Below are positions 52,905 to 62,409 of a stretch of DNA of 64,000 nt, piece after piece. A program made the position numbers and the translations under genes. Within the stretch, counting starts at the first letter, position 1, and every line of letters begins with the position of its first letter. The stretch is taken from positions 1-64,000 of the forward strand of contig CALHIV010000013.1 of the NCBI GenBank assembly GCA_938030895.1, in the 5' to 3' direction. The notes below the pieces were generated by a model. The model made no database searches. It was not told where the DNA came from and saw only the letters and a list, made by a program, of their open reading frames with translations. Origin of the DNA: an uncultured Nitrososphaerales archaeon. GTDB lineage: Archaea; Thermoproteota; Nitrososphaeria; Nitrososphaerales; Nitrosocaldaceae.

Positions 52905-53906
52905 TCAATGGATTATTGGATCTACATATCTCTTCATATTCTGAAGGACAGCAACTCTGGATGGGATACTCCAATCATATAGAGTGTAATCATCAAGATG
53001 ATGCTCTAGCGCTTCTGCAAATGCAAGAACCTCATCCATGTTGAGCATCTCATCTGCAGATAACCTGTTAATAGAGTTCCCAACATGCATATAAGATTTG
53101 ATCTCGATGAAGTGTGGGTTACCTATCCTTAGGATCTCAGCAAACTCACTAGCAGTATCAAGTCCATAGTTATAGCCTCTGATAAGTGTTATCCTTGCTA
53201 CAGTCCTTGCACGAGTTAGTGCAAGAAACTCTAGGCTCTTAAGCCATCGCTCCCAAGCATCCCTCAACCTTGGCCTGTTTATTAGGTAGTAGAGCCTCTT
53301 GTTTGGAGCATTTGTAGATAGGTAGATCTGTGTTGGGAGCGCATCCTCTTCCTCTAGCCTATAGAGCATCTCGGGCTCTTGCCCATTAGTTACAAGGAAT
53401 ATGGATCTTGTATCCTTGAGTCCCTTAAGATACCTTATCAGTTCTGGTAGTCTAGGGTACATAGTTGGTTCCCCTGAGAGTGAGATTGCATAGTGTGTTG
53501 GTCTCATAGCCTCCCTTAACTTAACCTTGTTTGCATCTTGATTGCCAAAGTACCCACTCATAAGCCTGAACCTCTCATTCATAAGATTATCTATTATCGT
53601 TTGAGGTTCATCTACTGCATTACTAGGCATCTCTATATGCTCATAGAACTCCATTGGCCTCCAGCAGTATACACACCTGTTCTCGCAGAACATACCTGCT
53701 GGTGAGAACTCCATACACCTATGTGTATCTATGCCATAGAACCTGTGCTTGTAGCACGAACCCTTATCCATGAACGACTTCTTGGTCCAGTGGCACAACT
53801 CTACAGTAGAATGGTTATATACTCCATACTTTGCATTCCTGAGCTGTCTAGTTATAATAGGCTTAATCTGTATAAGATCTTGCATACCATCATCTGAACA
53901 ACCCAT
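52905..53906 (-). CDS. taw1: 4-demethylwyosine synthase (TYW1/Taw1)
   Basis: Radical SAM enzyme that uses pyruvate to form the tricyclic base at G37 of tRNA-Phe. The SAM cluster is at Cys74, Cys78 and Cys81 (CENRCVYC). A second cluster is supported by Cys38, Cys51 and Cys64, whose 13-residue spacing matches the archaeal enzyme. SLSGEPTMYPRLPELI is typical. 333 residues, complete. Confidence 0.95.
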   Translation of the reverse strand: MGCSDDGMQDLIQIKPIITRQLRNAKYGVYNHSTVELCHWTKKSFMDKGSCYKHRFYGIDTHRCMEFSPAGMFCENRCVYCWRPMEFYEHIEMPSNAVDEPQTIIDNLMNERFRLMSGYFGNQDANKVKLREAMRPTHYAISLSGEPTMYPRLPELIRYLKGLKDTRSIFLVTNGQEPEMLYRLEEEDALPTQIYLSTNAPNKRLYYLINRPRLRDAWERWLKSLEFLALTRARTVARITLIRGYNYGLDTASEFAEILRIGNPHFIEIKSYMHVGNSINRLSADEMLNMDEVLAFAEALEHHLDDYTLYDWSIPSRVAVLQNMKRYVDPIIH

Positions 53907-53977
53907 AACAGATCTAACAAGAGATAAAAATATTAACTTTTGGAAGTAGATAGGCTTGGGTTGGTTTATCTACTAGT

Positions 53978-54262
53978 TTATGTCTGCTTAACCTCCTCTC
54001 TCCTACCCCTTACCAACTCCCTCATCACTATAACTATGCCAGCGACTATGAGCCCTGCTGTGAGTAGTCCAAGTACAAGGTTGAATACTGGAATGGTACC
54101 AAGCTCTGGTACAACCTGCCCTGTTACAGTTATGTACTGCTCCCATCTAACATTCAGTATATTGTAGATTAGCAGTGCTATACCCCCAGCAAGTAAACCC
54201 AAGCCTATCTTGAACCACTTGCCTATGGGTAGTGATACCATCATCCTCATACCCATCACCAC
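53978..54262 (-). CDS. Small two-span membrane protein (94 aa)
   Basis: Two hydrophobic helices (about residues 18-38 and 58-82) around an extracellular-looking loop containing VVPELGTIPVF. The tail RELVRGRREEVKQT is basic. The PELG-helix-Arg end resembles the C-terminal pattern of the surface proteins in this window, but the short length makes this weak. Function unknown. A Met six codons in is an alternative start. Confidence 0.65.
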   Translation of the reverse strand: MVMGMRMMVSLPIGKWFKIGLGLLAGGIALLIYNILNVRWEQYITVTGQVVPELGTIPVFNLVLGLLTAGLIVAGIVIVMRELVRGRREEVKQT

Positions 54263-54369
54263 CTTCTATTATAGAAGGAAGAATATTTACGTTTTTCGGA
54301 AAATATCACTGATAAAAATATGGTATCAATAATAAATAACCTTATCTTCCAGCAGCCCCATGCTATGAT

Positions 54370-54918
54370 ATGGAGTTCTCTGATCTTATAAGGAGACGTG
54401 GTATGGTTAGAAGCTTCAAGGAGAGACCAGTGGAGCATGAGAAGTTGATTAAGATACTTACAAGTGCTGTTAGAGCACCAAGTGCTGGTCATCTACAACC
54501 CTGGGAGTTCATAGTAGTGAAGGATGAGCAGGTTAAGAGGAGTCTTGCAGAGGCAGCGCTCAAGCAGATGTTCATAGCAGAGGCACCAGTAGTTATAGTG
54601 ACATGTGTAGATACTGAGAGATCTGCATCAAGATATGGAGATAGAGGGAGGAGGTTCTACAGCATAATAGATGGTTCATATGCCTCACTACTGATACTGC
54701 TAGCAGCAAGGGATCTAGGGTTAGGGGCATGCTTTGTAGGAGCATACAAGGATGATGAGGTAGCGAGGATACTTGAACTACCTGCACATGTAAGGCCCAT
54801 AGGTATAATCCCTATAGGCTATCCTGCTGAGAGGCCTCCAAGGTATGAGAGGCTCCAATTGGAGCAGGTGGTGCATCTGAATAGATATGGTAATAGGGCA
54901 AGCCTTCAGGGACTATGA
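54370..54918 (+). CDS. Nitroreductase-family FMN protein
   Basis: FMN-dependent NAD(P)H oxidoreductase. Pattern: RRRGMVRSFKERPVEHE at the start (phosphate-binding Arg/Ser), APSAGHLQPWEFIVVKD, then DLGLGACFVGAYKDDEV and IIPIGYPAERPP. 182 residues, a compact member. Substrate cannot be told from sequence. Divergent from the small membrane-protein gene. Confidence 0.9.
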   Translation: MEFSDLIRRRGMVRSFKERPVEHEKLIKILTSAVRAPSAGHLQPWEFIVVKDEQVKRSLAEAALKQMFIAEAPVVIVTCVDTERSASRYGDRGRRFYSIIDGSYASLLILLAARDLGLGACFVGAYKDDEVARILELPAHVRPIGIIPIGYPAERPPRYERLQLEQVVHLNRYGNRASLQGL

Positions 54919-55004
54919 TTATGATTATTATTATGATTATACTAGTTATGTTACAACTAGTTATGATTAGATGTTGGGCATGCAATTATTTATAGCCTAT
55001 AGCG

Positions 55005-56951
55005 CTACAACGCCCTATCCAAGGCATCTATCGATGCAGGGTTCTCTATGCTTGATATATCCCCAAGGGGCATCTTTAATGCCTTTGCCTTGACTAGCCT
55101 CCTCATAACCTTCCCGCTCCTAGTCTTTGGGAGTTCTTCAACGAAAAGCACGCTATCGAGCCTTGCTATCTTCCCTATACTACTCTCAACATACGTAGCC
55201 AGTTCATGCCTAAGCGTCTCATAACTAGCCTTATAATCTTGCTTGAGTACAACATACGCAACTATCCTCTCACCCTTCAACTCATCAGGCAGACTTATAA
55301 CAGCAGACTCAGCAACCGCACCATGAGTTGCAAGTACAGCCTCCAACTCAGCGCTTGATAGTCTATGCCCTGCAACCTTGATCACATCATCGACCCTCCC
55401 ATGAAGATACCAGAGCCCATCCTCATCTATAGTTGCATAGTCTCCATGGAACCATATGCTCTTGAACCTTGACCAGTAAGCCTCGATGTATCTAGAAGGA
55501 TCGTTGAGTATACCTCTTGTCATTGAGGGCCACGGCTTCCTTATTATGAGGTAGCCCTTACTCCCTCTTACTGGGTTACAGTAGTCATCAACAACATCTG
55601 CATCGAACCCTGGTACAGGTACACCTACAGTGCAAGGCTTTATCGGCATTATTGGAAGAACACTGAGTATCGCTCCCCCAACCTCAGTACCACCAGAGAG
55701 GTTTATAACAGGGCATCTTGAGCGACCTACCTTCCTGAAGTACCATAACCACTCCTCCTCATAGATAACCTCCCCAGTACATGAGAGTATCCTAAGCGTA
55801 TCAAGATCATACATATCGATAGTATCATCTGTAGAGCGCATCACTGCTCTAAGCGCTGTTGGTGCCATGCCAAGTATTGTGATGCTATAATCATCAACTA
55901 TCCTAAACACTACATCTGGTGAAGGATGGTCGAGAGCACCATCGTATATTACTGACGTTCCATTCATCATGAGAGAACCATAAACGCTCCATGTCTGTCC
56001 AGTTATCCAACCTATATCCGCTGGCCAGAAGAGCAGATCATCCCTCTTCATATCTATTAGGTATGCTGCCTGCTGTGCAGCAAATACCATGAACCCGCCA
56101 TGGACATGTACAGTACCCTTTGGCTTCCCCGTTGTACCTGATGTGTATAAGATGAAGAGTCTATCCTCAGCATTCATCTCAACGCAATCTACATACGATG
56201 ACTCTTCCTTCATTATACTATCCATCATGATATCTCTACTGCTCTCATCGAAACTCATCCCAGAGTACTCATGTACTATAACACACTCTACAGTATCATT
56301 CATGCTTAGAGCCTCATCGGCACTCTTCTTCAACTCTATTGGCTTTCCTCTCCTATAGTAACCATCTGCAGTTATCAGCACCTTTGCTCTAGAGTCATTA
56401 AGCCTATCTGCCAACGCTCTAGCACTGAAGCCAGAGAATACGACTGAGTGTATTGCTCCAATCCTTGAGCATGCAAGCATGGATGCTATAGCCTCAGGTA
56501 CCATGGGCATGTATATGCATACAACATCCCCCTTGCCTACTATAGCACTCAATGCATTTGCTATCCTACAACTCATACTGTAGAGTTCGCTGTATGTCAA
56601 TACCCTCTTCGAGCCCTGCTCATTCTCCCATATCACTGCTGGTTTATTGCCATTGCCAGCCTTCAAGTGCTTATCTAAGCAGTTGTATGCTATATTGCAT
56701 CTCCCATCTGTGAACCATCTAGCCCATTCTATACCATCTGATATATCGAGTATGTTCTCAGTTGAGTACATCTTGAACCATTCTATGCCTAGATCATGGC
56801 ATACAGCATCCCAGTACCACTCTATGTTTGATGATGAGCGCTCGATCAACTCCCTGTAGTCCTTTATACCATGAAGATCCATGAACCTTGCAATGTTAGT
56901 GCTACATGCAAACTCATCCGATGGTTTGAATACATACATCTGCATAATCAT
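55005..56951 (-). CDS. AMP-forming acyl-CoA synthetase (acetyl-CoA synthetase-like)
   Basis: Activates a carboxylic acid with ATP and CoA. Motifs: P-loop YTSGTTGKPKGTVHVHG, DIGWITGQTWSVYG, hinge YLHGRVDDVIKVAG, and the catalytic Lys in KTRSGKVMRR (about residue 614). The A5 motif of true acetate enzymes (DTWWQTETG) reads NLSGGTEVGG here, so the pocket Trp is not conserved and acetate may not be the main substrate. 648 residues. A branched, hydroxy or longer acid is possible. Confidence 0.88.
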   Translation of the reverse strand: MIMQMYVFKPSDEFACSTNIARFMDLHGIKDYRELIERSSSNIEWYWDAVCHDLGIEWFKMYSTENILDISDGIEWARWFTDGRCNIAYNCLDKHLKAGNGNKPAVIWENEQGSKRVLTYSELYSMSCRIANALSAIVGKGDVVCIYMPMVPEAIASMLACSRIGAIHSVVFSGFSARALADRLNDSRAKVLITADGYYRRGKPIELKKSADEALSMNDTVECVIVHEYSGMSFDESSRDIMMDSIMKEESSYVDCVEMNAEDRLFILYTSGTTGKPKGTVHVHGGFMVFAAQQAAYLIDMKRDDLLFWPADIGWITGQTWSVYGSLMMNGTSVIYDGALDHPSPDVVFRIVDDYSITILGMAPTALRAVMRSTDDTIDMYDLDTLRILSCTGEVIYEEEWLWYFRKVGRSRCPVINLSGGTEVGGAILSVLPIMPIKPCTVGVPVPGFDADVVDDYCNPVRGSKGYLIIRKPWPSMTRGILNDPSRYIEAYWSRFKSIWFHGDYATIDEDGLWYLHGRVDDVIKVAGHRLSSAELEAVLATHGAVAESAVISLPDELKGERIVAYVVLKQDYKASYETLRHELATYVESSIGKIARLDSVLFVEELPKTRSGKVMRRLVKAKALKMPLGDISSIENPASIDALDRAL

Positions 56952-56995
56952 TGAGCTTGGAAAAGGTTATTATTGAATGCATCGCTAGTTGAGCC

Positions 56996-58162
56996 ATGCT
57001 GATAAGTTATGGTAGTGATGGGATGGATGGGATTGATGGAATGGATAGGATGGATGGGATAAGCAGGGAAGAGGCATACAGCATTGCAGATGATATGGCT
57101 ATAGATGAGTTGATGGCAAAGGCATCACTGCTAAGGGATTCTATGAGAGGCAAGGTAGTAACATACTCTAGGAAAGTATTCATACCACTAACATATCTAT
57201 GCAGAGATCGCTGCTCTTACTGTACATATAGGAAGGAGCCTAGCAGCGCTGATGATATAATGCTTAAACCTGAGCATGTTCTTGCACTGGCAGAGCAAGG
57301 GAAGAGGATGGGATGTACAGAGGCGCTCCTTATGACTGGTGAGAGGCCAGAGCAACGTTACAGTGAGGTTAGGCAATGGTTGAGGGCTAGAGGGTACTCA
57401 AGCACTATAGAGTATATTGCAGATATGAGCAGGTTTATACTCGAGAGGGTTGGGCTTCTGCCCCATACGAATGCTGGTAACCTTACACTGGATGAGGTTG
57501 AGATGCTAAAGGAGTACAATGCAAGTATAGGTCTCATGCTAGAGAATGTAAGCGCTAGGCTTATGGGCAATGGGATGGCACATGAGCATGCCCCTAGCAA
57601 ACATCCATCGTTAAGGTTGAAGACCATCGAGAATGCTGGTAGGGTAAGGGTAGCATTCACCACAGGCCTGCTTATAGGCATAGGGGAGAGTATGGAGGAG
57701 GTTTTAGACTCTCTACTTGCCATAAGGGATATGCATGCAAGGTACAAGCATATACAAGAGATCATAATACAGAACTTCAACCCAAAGCCAGATACACCTA
57801 TGGCACATTGGGCTAGGCCATCAAGGGAGTACATGCTTAGAGTTGCTGCGCTAGCAAGGCTCATCATGCCTAGCATGAACATACAGGTTCCCCCAAACCT
57901 TAACCCAAAGTTTGATGAGTTCTTGGATGCTGGGATTAACGATTGGGGAGGCATCTCCCCCCTAACCATAGATCATATAAATCCAGAGGCACCATGGCCA
58001 AGCATAGACTATGTTAGAAGTGTAACAGAGGCAAGGGGGTTCAGGCTTAGAGCAAGGTTCCCTGTATACCCTGAGTATATAAGTGATGGGTATCTAGCAG
58101 GTAGAGTGATGGAGGTTATAAATAGGATGAGCGATGAGTATGGGTTGGTGAGGGGTTATTAG
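56996..58162 (+). CDS. cofG: FO synthase subunit 1 (CofG)
   Basis: Radical SAM half of 7,8-didemethyl-8-hydroxy-5-deazariboflavin (FO) synthesis, the coenzyme F420 chromophore. Cluster cysteines are Cys69, Cys73 and Cys76 (CRDRCSYC). NFNPKPDTPMAHWARPS and INDWGGISPLTIDHINPE are typical. 388 residues. The first 22 codons contain simple MDG repeats (GGGATGGATG-like DNA) not expected in the family; a later start is possible. cofH follows 46 nt downstream. Confidence 0.95.
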   Translation: MLISYGSDGMDGIDGMDRMDGISREEAYSIADDMAIDELMAKASLLRDSMRGKVVTYSRKVFIPLTYLCRDRCSYCTYRKEPSSADDIMLKPEHVLALAEQGKRMGCTEALLMTGERPEQRYSEVRQWLRARGYSSTIEYIADMSRFILERVGLLPHTNAGNLTLDEVEMLKEYNASIGLMLENVSARLMGNGMAHEHAPSKHPSLRLKTIENAGRVRVAFTTGLLIGIGESMEEVLDSLLAIRDMHARYKHIQEIIIQNFNPKPDTPMAHWARPSREYMLRVAALARLIMPSMNIQVPPNLNPKFDEFLDAGINDWGGISPLTIDHINPEAPWPSIDYVRSVTEARGFRLRARFPVYPEYISDGYLAGRVMEVINRMSDEYGLVRGY

Positions 58163-58208
58163 GTCGATCGATGTTGATGATACAGATCCAACTCCTATAG
58201 AGAGGATT

Positions 58209-59450
58209 ATGCATGATATAGACCCTGTAGTAGCAGGGATACTAAACAGGGCTATAGATGGTAAGGATATCAGTGTTGAGGAGTCATATGAGTTGTTTGA
58301 GTGCAGTAGCGAGGAGATGAACGCCCTTGTAAGGGTTGCAGATATGCTAAGGAAGAGGCGTGTTGGTGAATATATAAGTTATGTTGTGAATAGAAACATA
58401 AACTTCACAAATGTGTGTATAAAGCGCTGTGGCTTCTGTGCATTCTCTAGAGACTTTAGGGAAGAGGAAGGTTACCTTCTTCCAGTTGAGGAGATAGTTA
58501 GGAGGGCTGATGAGGCATACAGGTTTGGTGCCAGCGAGGTATGCATACAGGCAGGGCTGATGCCAAAGATGAATGGTATGCTCTACATCGATATATGCAG
58601 AGCAATAAAGAGGGCTATCCCAGATATTCACATACATGCATTCTCCCCTGAAGAGATAATGTATGGATCTCTTAGGGCAGGGATGAGTATAGAGGAGTAT
58701 CTGAAGGCACTGAAGGATGCAGGGCTTGGGAGTATCCCAGGTACTGCTGCTGAGATACTCATTCAAGAGGTTAGGGATGCCATCTCTCCTGGTAGAATAA
58801 AGGTCAAGGATTGGATAGATATAATAAAGACTGCCCATAGGTTAGGGATACCATCCACCTCTACCATCATGTATGGGCATGTAGAGAGTTCTATGCATAA
58901 GGCAATCCATCTATCAACCATAAGGGATATACAGAGAGAGACTGGAGGCTTTACCGAGTTCGTACCCTTAAGCTTTGTGTATAGAGAGGCACCGATGTAC
59001 AGATATGGACTTGTCAAGGGTTTGAGACCTGGACCAAGTAGGGATGAGGTGATAAAGATGCATGCAATAGCAAGGATAATGCTGAATAACTACATACCAA
59101 ACATCCAGGTCTCATGGGTTAAGGAAGGGCTTGATATGTGCAAGGTACTGCTTAATGCTGGAGCAAACGATCTTGGAGGTACTCTAATGAATGAGAGCAT
59201 ATCAACAGCAGCAGGTGCGATGAATGGACAGATGCTCAGACCCAAAGAGATTAGAGCGTTAATAAGGAGTATAGGTAGGATACCTGTGCAGAGAGATACC
59301 CTCTATAGAAGGTTGAAGGTATTCAATACTCAAGAGCAAGAGCAAGAGCATCAAGATCCACTTGATATGGTAGAGGATCCATCTATATTCGGCTCATACT
59401 ATGAACTTATAAAGCTTGATAGATTCAAATACAAACGACATTATCCTTGA
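58209..59450 (+). CDS. cofH: FO synthase subunit 2 (CofH)
   Basis: Radical SAM enzyme that joins tyrosine with the flavin-pathway uracil precursor; works with CofG. Cluster cysteines are Cys70, Cys74 and Cys77 (CIKRCGFC). Also ICIQAGLMP-like EVCIQAGLMPKM, AFSPEEIMYG, and GANDLGGTLMNESIS. 413 residues, with a Gln/Glu-rich stretch near the C-terminus (TQEQEQEHQ) that looks like a small repeat expansion. F420 would serve F420-dependent oxidoreductases elsewhere in the genome. Confidence 0.95.
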   Translation: MHDIDPVVAGILNRAIDGKDISVEESYELFECSSEEMNALVRVADMLRKRRVGEYISYVVNRNINFTNVCIKRCGFCAFSRDFREEEGYLLPVEEIVRRADEAYRFGASEVCIQAGLMPKMNGMLYIDICRAIKRAIPDIHIHAFSPEEIMYGSLRAGMSIEEYLKALKDAGLGSIPGTAAEILIQEVRDAISPGRIKVKDWIDIIKTAHRLGIPSTSTIMYGHVESSMHKAIHLSTIRDIQRETGGFTEFVPLSFVYREAPMYRYGLVKGLRPGPSRDEVIKMHAIARIMLNNYIPNIQVSWVKEGLDMCKVLLNAGANDLGGTLMNESISTAAGAMNGQMLRPKEIRALIRSIGRIPVQRDTLYRRLKVFNTQEQEQEHQDPLDMVEDPSIFGSYYELIKLDRFKYKRHYP

Positions 59451-59676
59451 GTAACCTGCTTAATGATGGTTAGCATCATTAAGGTATTATATAATGCATA
59501 TGGGGATATGAAGATTAGTATATGTTTATGATTCTTTCAATTAAAATCGATGAATAAATAGATAAAATGTTGTAGGCTAGACGGTTGGTGTGTTACATTA
59601 ATAATAAGAACATTAATAATAAGATAAGAACAAGAATAATTAAAGGATATAGATATAGTTTAGAGGATAAAGAAGT

Positions 59677-61185
59677 TCATACGTTAAAGTCGGGATCCTC
59701 TCCAAGTATGCTCTTCGCCTTATCCCTAACATACCTCAACTGATATGCTGTACCAAACTTGCCTACAAGCCCTGCTATCTGCCTTACCAATGGTGGAAAG
59801 TGTGCAGTAGCATACCATATCCAGTTGTATATTGCTTTGGTACTTATCTTCCAGCAGAGGTAGTAGAGCTTCCAGTGCAGTTTAGTAAACTTATCTGTAG
59901 TTAGAGAGTTCTCTGGCTTAAAGTAATCAGTCCATAACAATGGTACAACAACGAATGCAGAACCATCCAATCTCTTCACCAACTCTATAGTATCTTTGAC
60001 ATCATCATCCTGCTCCCCTGGAAGACCCATGACGAGGGTACATGCAGCGAATATATAGTTCTCGTTCAGTATCCTTATGCCCTCCTCAACAACCTCTGGC
60101 CACTCCTCTGGAGAGAATGGCTTTGCCTTCAACGGCATATGCCTCTTGAACATCTCTACTGAGCCAGTCTCTATACCAGGTTGTATGCCATTCCACCTAC
60201 TAGCATTGAAGTTGTTTATCTCCCTTATCTTTGCTATACACTCTGGGTCTGCTACTACTGAGGATAGTGTAACATGCACTGCGCCTATATAATCAACATT
60301 GTCCAAGGACTTCAACTCCTTGTAGAGTGTAACTATCGCATCCCTATTCGGATACATATCCTTGTTATCACAGCCATAGAGCATTATCTCATCTGATAGG
60401 AGCCAGATGCATGTATGATGCCTAAGGTTTACCATGGCCTCTTCCTTGAGCCTCTCTACAGGGAAGTCCCTCTTCATCCTCCTATTAGGGTCGCAAAAGT
60501 CACAGCCTCTACCGCATCCTCTCATAGCCTCTATTGTGCTGTTGCATGTTGGGTTCCTTATGTATGGCACCTCGCCTATCCTGTTTGTTAGTGTTGACAT
60601 GAACTCTCTTGCCCTACCATCCATTATATCTTGGAACATCTCCACACAATGGTTATCAGCCTCACCAAAGACTATATGGTCTATGCCTAGCCTCTCCCTA
60701 TCCTCCCTCTTGTAGAGCTGCCATGCCCCTGCCCCCCCAACCACAACCTTGAACTTATACTTGGACTTGAGCCTTGATATTCTACTCATAAGTTCCTCGA
60801 ATGTGTATCTGGTGTATGGCGTGTAAGGCTTGCCTGAGATAGATGTTGTTATCGGTCCTATACCTAGGGGGTCCATGACATTAACGCCTACAACCCTTGT
60901 ATCCTCTCCTATAGCCTTCTCTAGATGGTCACAGTGTGCAACTATTACACTCTCCTTACCAAATCCATCTATAAGGCTTGACTCTATCCTCCTTAACCCT
61001 AATGGAGCAAACAATGCCTCTCCACTGCCCTTATCTGCTGGTACTGCAGGGCAGAAGACCCTGTAGTACAACTGCTTCGATATCTTCTCTACTGGCATAC
61101 ATGCTACGAAGCCGAAGAGCATGTTATCCCTGTAGTTTGATAGCAGCGATCTATCTGCAGTAAGCACTATCCTCTTTCCTCTCAT
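59677..61185 (-). CDS. Radical SAM protein resembling tetraether-lipid (GDGT) ring synthase, paralog 2
   Basis: Close paralog of the gene at 37912-39420, sharing start (GKRIVLTADRSLLSNYRDN), the B12-like KVVVGGAGAWQL and the radical SAM site CGRGCDFC. 502 residues. Two paralogs would fit the GrsA/GrsB pair that adds rings at different positions of the lipid chain; this is inference. Parts of the two genes are nearly identical at DNA level. A TATA-like ATTTAAAT (61211-61218) is about 29 nt upstream. Confidence 0.75.
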   Translation of the reverse strand: MRGKRIVLTADRSLLSNYRDNMLFGFVACMPVEKISKQLYYRVFCPAVPADKGSGEALFAPLGLRRIESSLIDGFGKESVIVAHCDHLEKAIGEDTRVVGVNVMDPLGIGPITTSISGKPYTPYTRYTFEELMSRISRLKSKYKFKVVVGGAGAWQLYKREDRERLGIDHIVFGEADNHCVEMFQDIMDGRAREFMSTLTNRIGEVPYIRNPTCNSTIEAMRGCGRGCDFCDPNRRMKRDFPVERLKEEAMVNLRHHTCIWLLSDEIMLYGCDNKDMYPNRDAIVTLYKELKSLDNVDYIGAVHVTLSSVVADPECIAKIREINNFNASRWNGIQPGIETGSVEMFKRHMPLKAKPFSPEEWPEVVEEGIRILNENYIFAACTLVMGLPGEQDDDVKDTIELVKRLDGSAFVVVPLLWTDYFKPENSLTTDKFTKLHWKLYYLCWKISTKAIYNWIWYATAHFPPLVRQIAGLVGKFGTAYQLRYVRDKAKSILGEDPDFNV

Positions 61186-61210
61186 AGGAACCGTAATATT
61201 TTATTAGAAT

Positions 61211-61218
61211 TTAAATCT
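61211..61218 (-). promoter_or_regulatory. TATA box of the second ring-synthase-like gene
   Basis: ATTTAAAT centred about 29 nt from the ATG at 61185; near-leaderless message implied. Confidence 0.5.
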
Positions 61219-61318
61219 TTTTTAAGCTATGGTTAAAATCTAAGCCGGATGAGGGTCATCACCTCTTAAATCTGATCAGGATAGAAAAGGTTATTATGAT
61301 ATGTAAGTAAGATATAGT

Positions 61319-61447
61319 ATGAATGTATGCTTGGAGTGTACAGAGCATAGGCTGATATACGATAAGGTTGTTAGCAGAGACGAGTGTGAGTGTCCATGTC
61401 ATATTGAGGCTGAGACAGGGTGCATAACAGATCCATGTTGTAGATAG
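61319..61447 (+). CDS. Cysteine-rich small protein (42 aa)
   Basis: ATG-to-TAG frame with eight cysteines in 42 residues (Cys4, 7, 23, 25, 27, 35, 40, 41), beginning MNVCLECTEHRL, with a CECPCH core. CxxC at the start and the dense later cysteines suggest zinc, copper or Fe-S binding. An AT-rich TTATTATG lies about 26 nt upstream, consistent with a leaderless start. Not recognised as a known family. Confidence 0.6.
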   Translation: MNVCLECTEHRLIYDKVVSRDECECPCHIEAETGCITDPCCR

Positions 61448-61625
61448 AAGATCTTATAACTACCAATCGTATTCTCCCATTAGAAACTAGAAAGTAGAGC
61501 CTCTCTTCCTCTACGCTTGGTCTACCCAAATTACATGTTGTGTTAAACTCTCTAACATAAAATTATTTATAGTAAGTGCCCTTATAGACTAATGAATATG
61601 AGGATGGTAGGGTGGTGTATGTATC

Positions 61626-61910
61626 ATGGTGCAACAGCATAGGAACTCCTTTAGGATAATAGGGGATATATTGAATGTAGCAAGGGCGTTCGGTAGGGAT
61701 GGTGTTAACATAACATACTTGATAAGACATGCAAATATTCCATACAATAGATTCACGAGGGTGGCTGAGCAACTCATAAAGGCTGGACTCATAGAGGAGA
61801 GGATCGATGAGAGTACACATAAGTATATAATAACCGAGAAAGGTATGGAGTATCTCAGATCCTACGAATCGTTCAAGAGTGTTGCAGAGGCCTTTGGATT
61901 AGATCTTTAG
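61626..61910 (+). CDS. Winged-helix transcription regulator (94 aa)
   Basis: Compact archaeal winged helix: IIGDILNVARAFGRDGVNIT, recognition-helix region YNRFTRVAEQLIKAGLIEER, wing and C-terminal helix for dimerisation. Resembles the many small HTH proteins of ammonia-oxidising archaea. Target unknown. TATA-like ATTATTTATAG is about 60 nt upstream, so a short leader is present. Confidence 0.8.
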   Translation: MVQQHRNSFRIIGDILNVARAFGRDGVNITYLIRHANIPYNRFTRVAEQLIKAGLIEERIDESTHKYIITEKGMEYLRSYESFKSVAEAFGLDL

Positions 61911-62403
61911 ATCTTTAGATGGGGTTAGGTACCTAGATGGTGGTATAGAGCATAAGGTGATGATCCATTCTATCCCATACCTACTTCTTCCAGCATACCT
62001 CCTTCTAGACGTATCTTGTTTAGCCTTCAGATGAGTTATCATCTGTATTTATTTATCATCTGTATTTATAGCTGTATTTATAGCAATACATCTTATAGCA
62101 ATACATCTATTATGGTATCTAGAGGATGCGTATATGATAGATCTTGACTAGAAGTATGTTAAGATGCTACCAATGCCCAAACTTATGCCTTGACATAGTT
62201 CAATATACACGGTACATCCTCATCCACCCATGGGGCGCATTCTTCTCTTAGTACTTCATAATAACGTTGAATGTCATAACAGATCTATTATTAGGCATAT
62301 TATTAGGCTATAGTAGCAAGTTCATCTTAATAATAAACTCAAGTTCACTACTGAGCGTACTTACGATAGTGTAAATTTATATCTTATACTGGTCAATTAT
62401 AGA
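61911..62403. other. Gene-free stretch with short direct repeats
   Basis: No supported gene or RNA. Short tandem duplications occur at 62036-62068 (TTATCATCTGTATTTA twice) and 62078-62108 (TTATAGCAATACATCT twice). The 3' end holds the promoter of the next gene: TTTATATC at 62376-62383. Confidence 0.6.
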
Positions 62404-62409
62404 TTGAAG

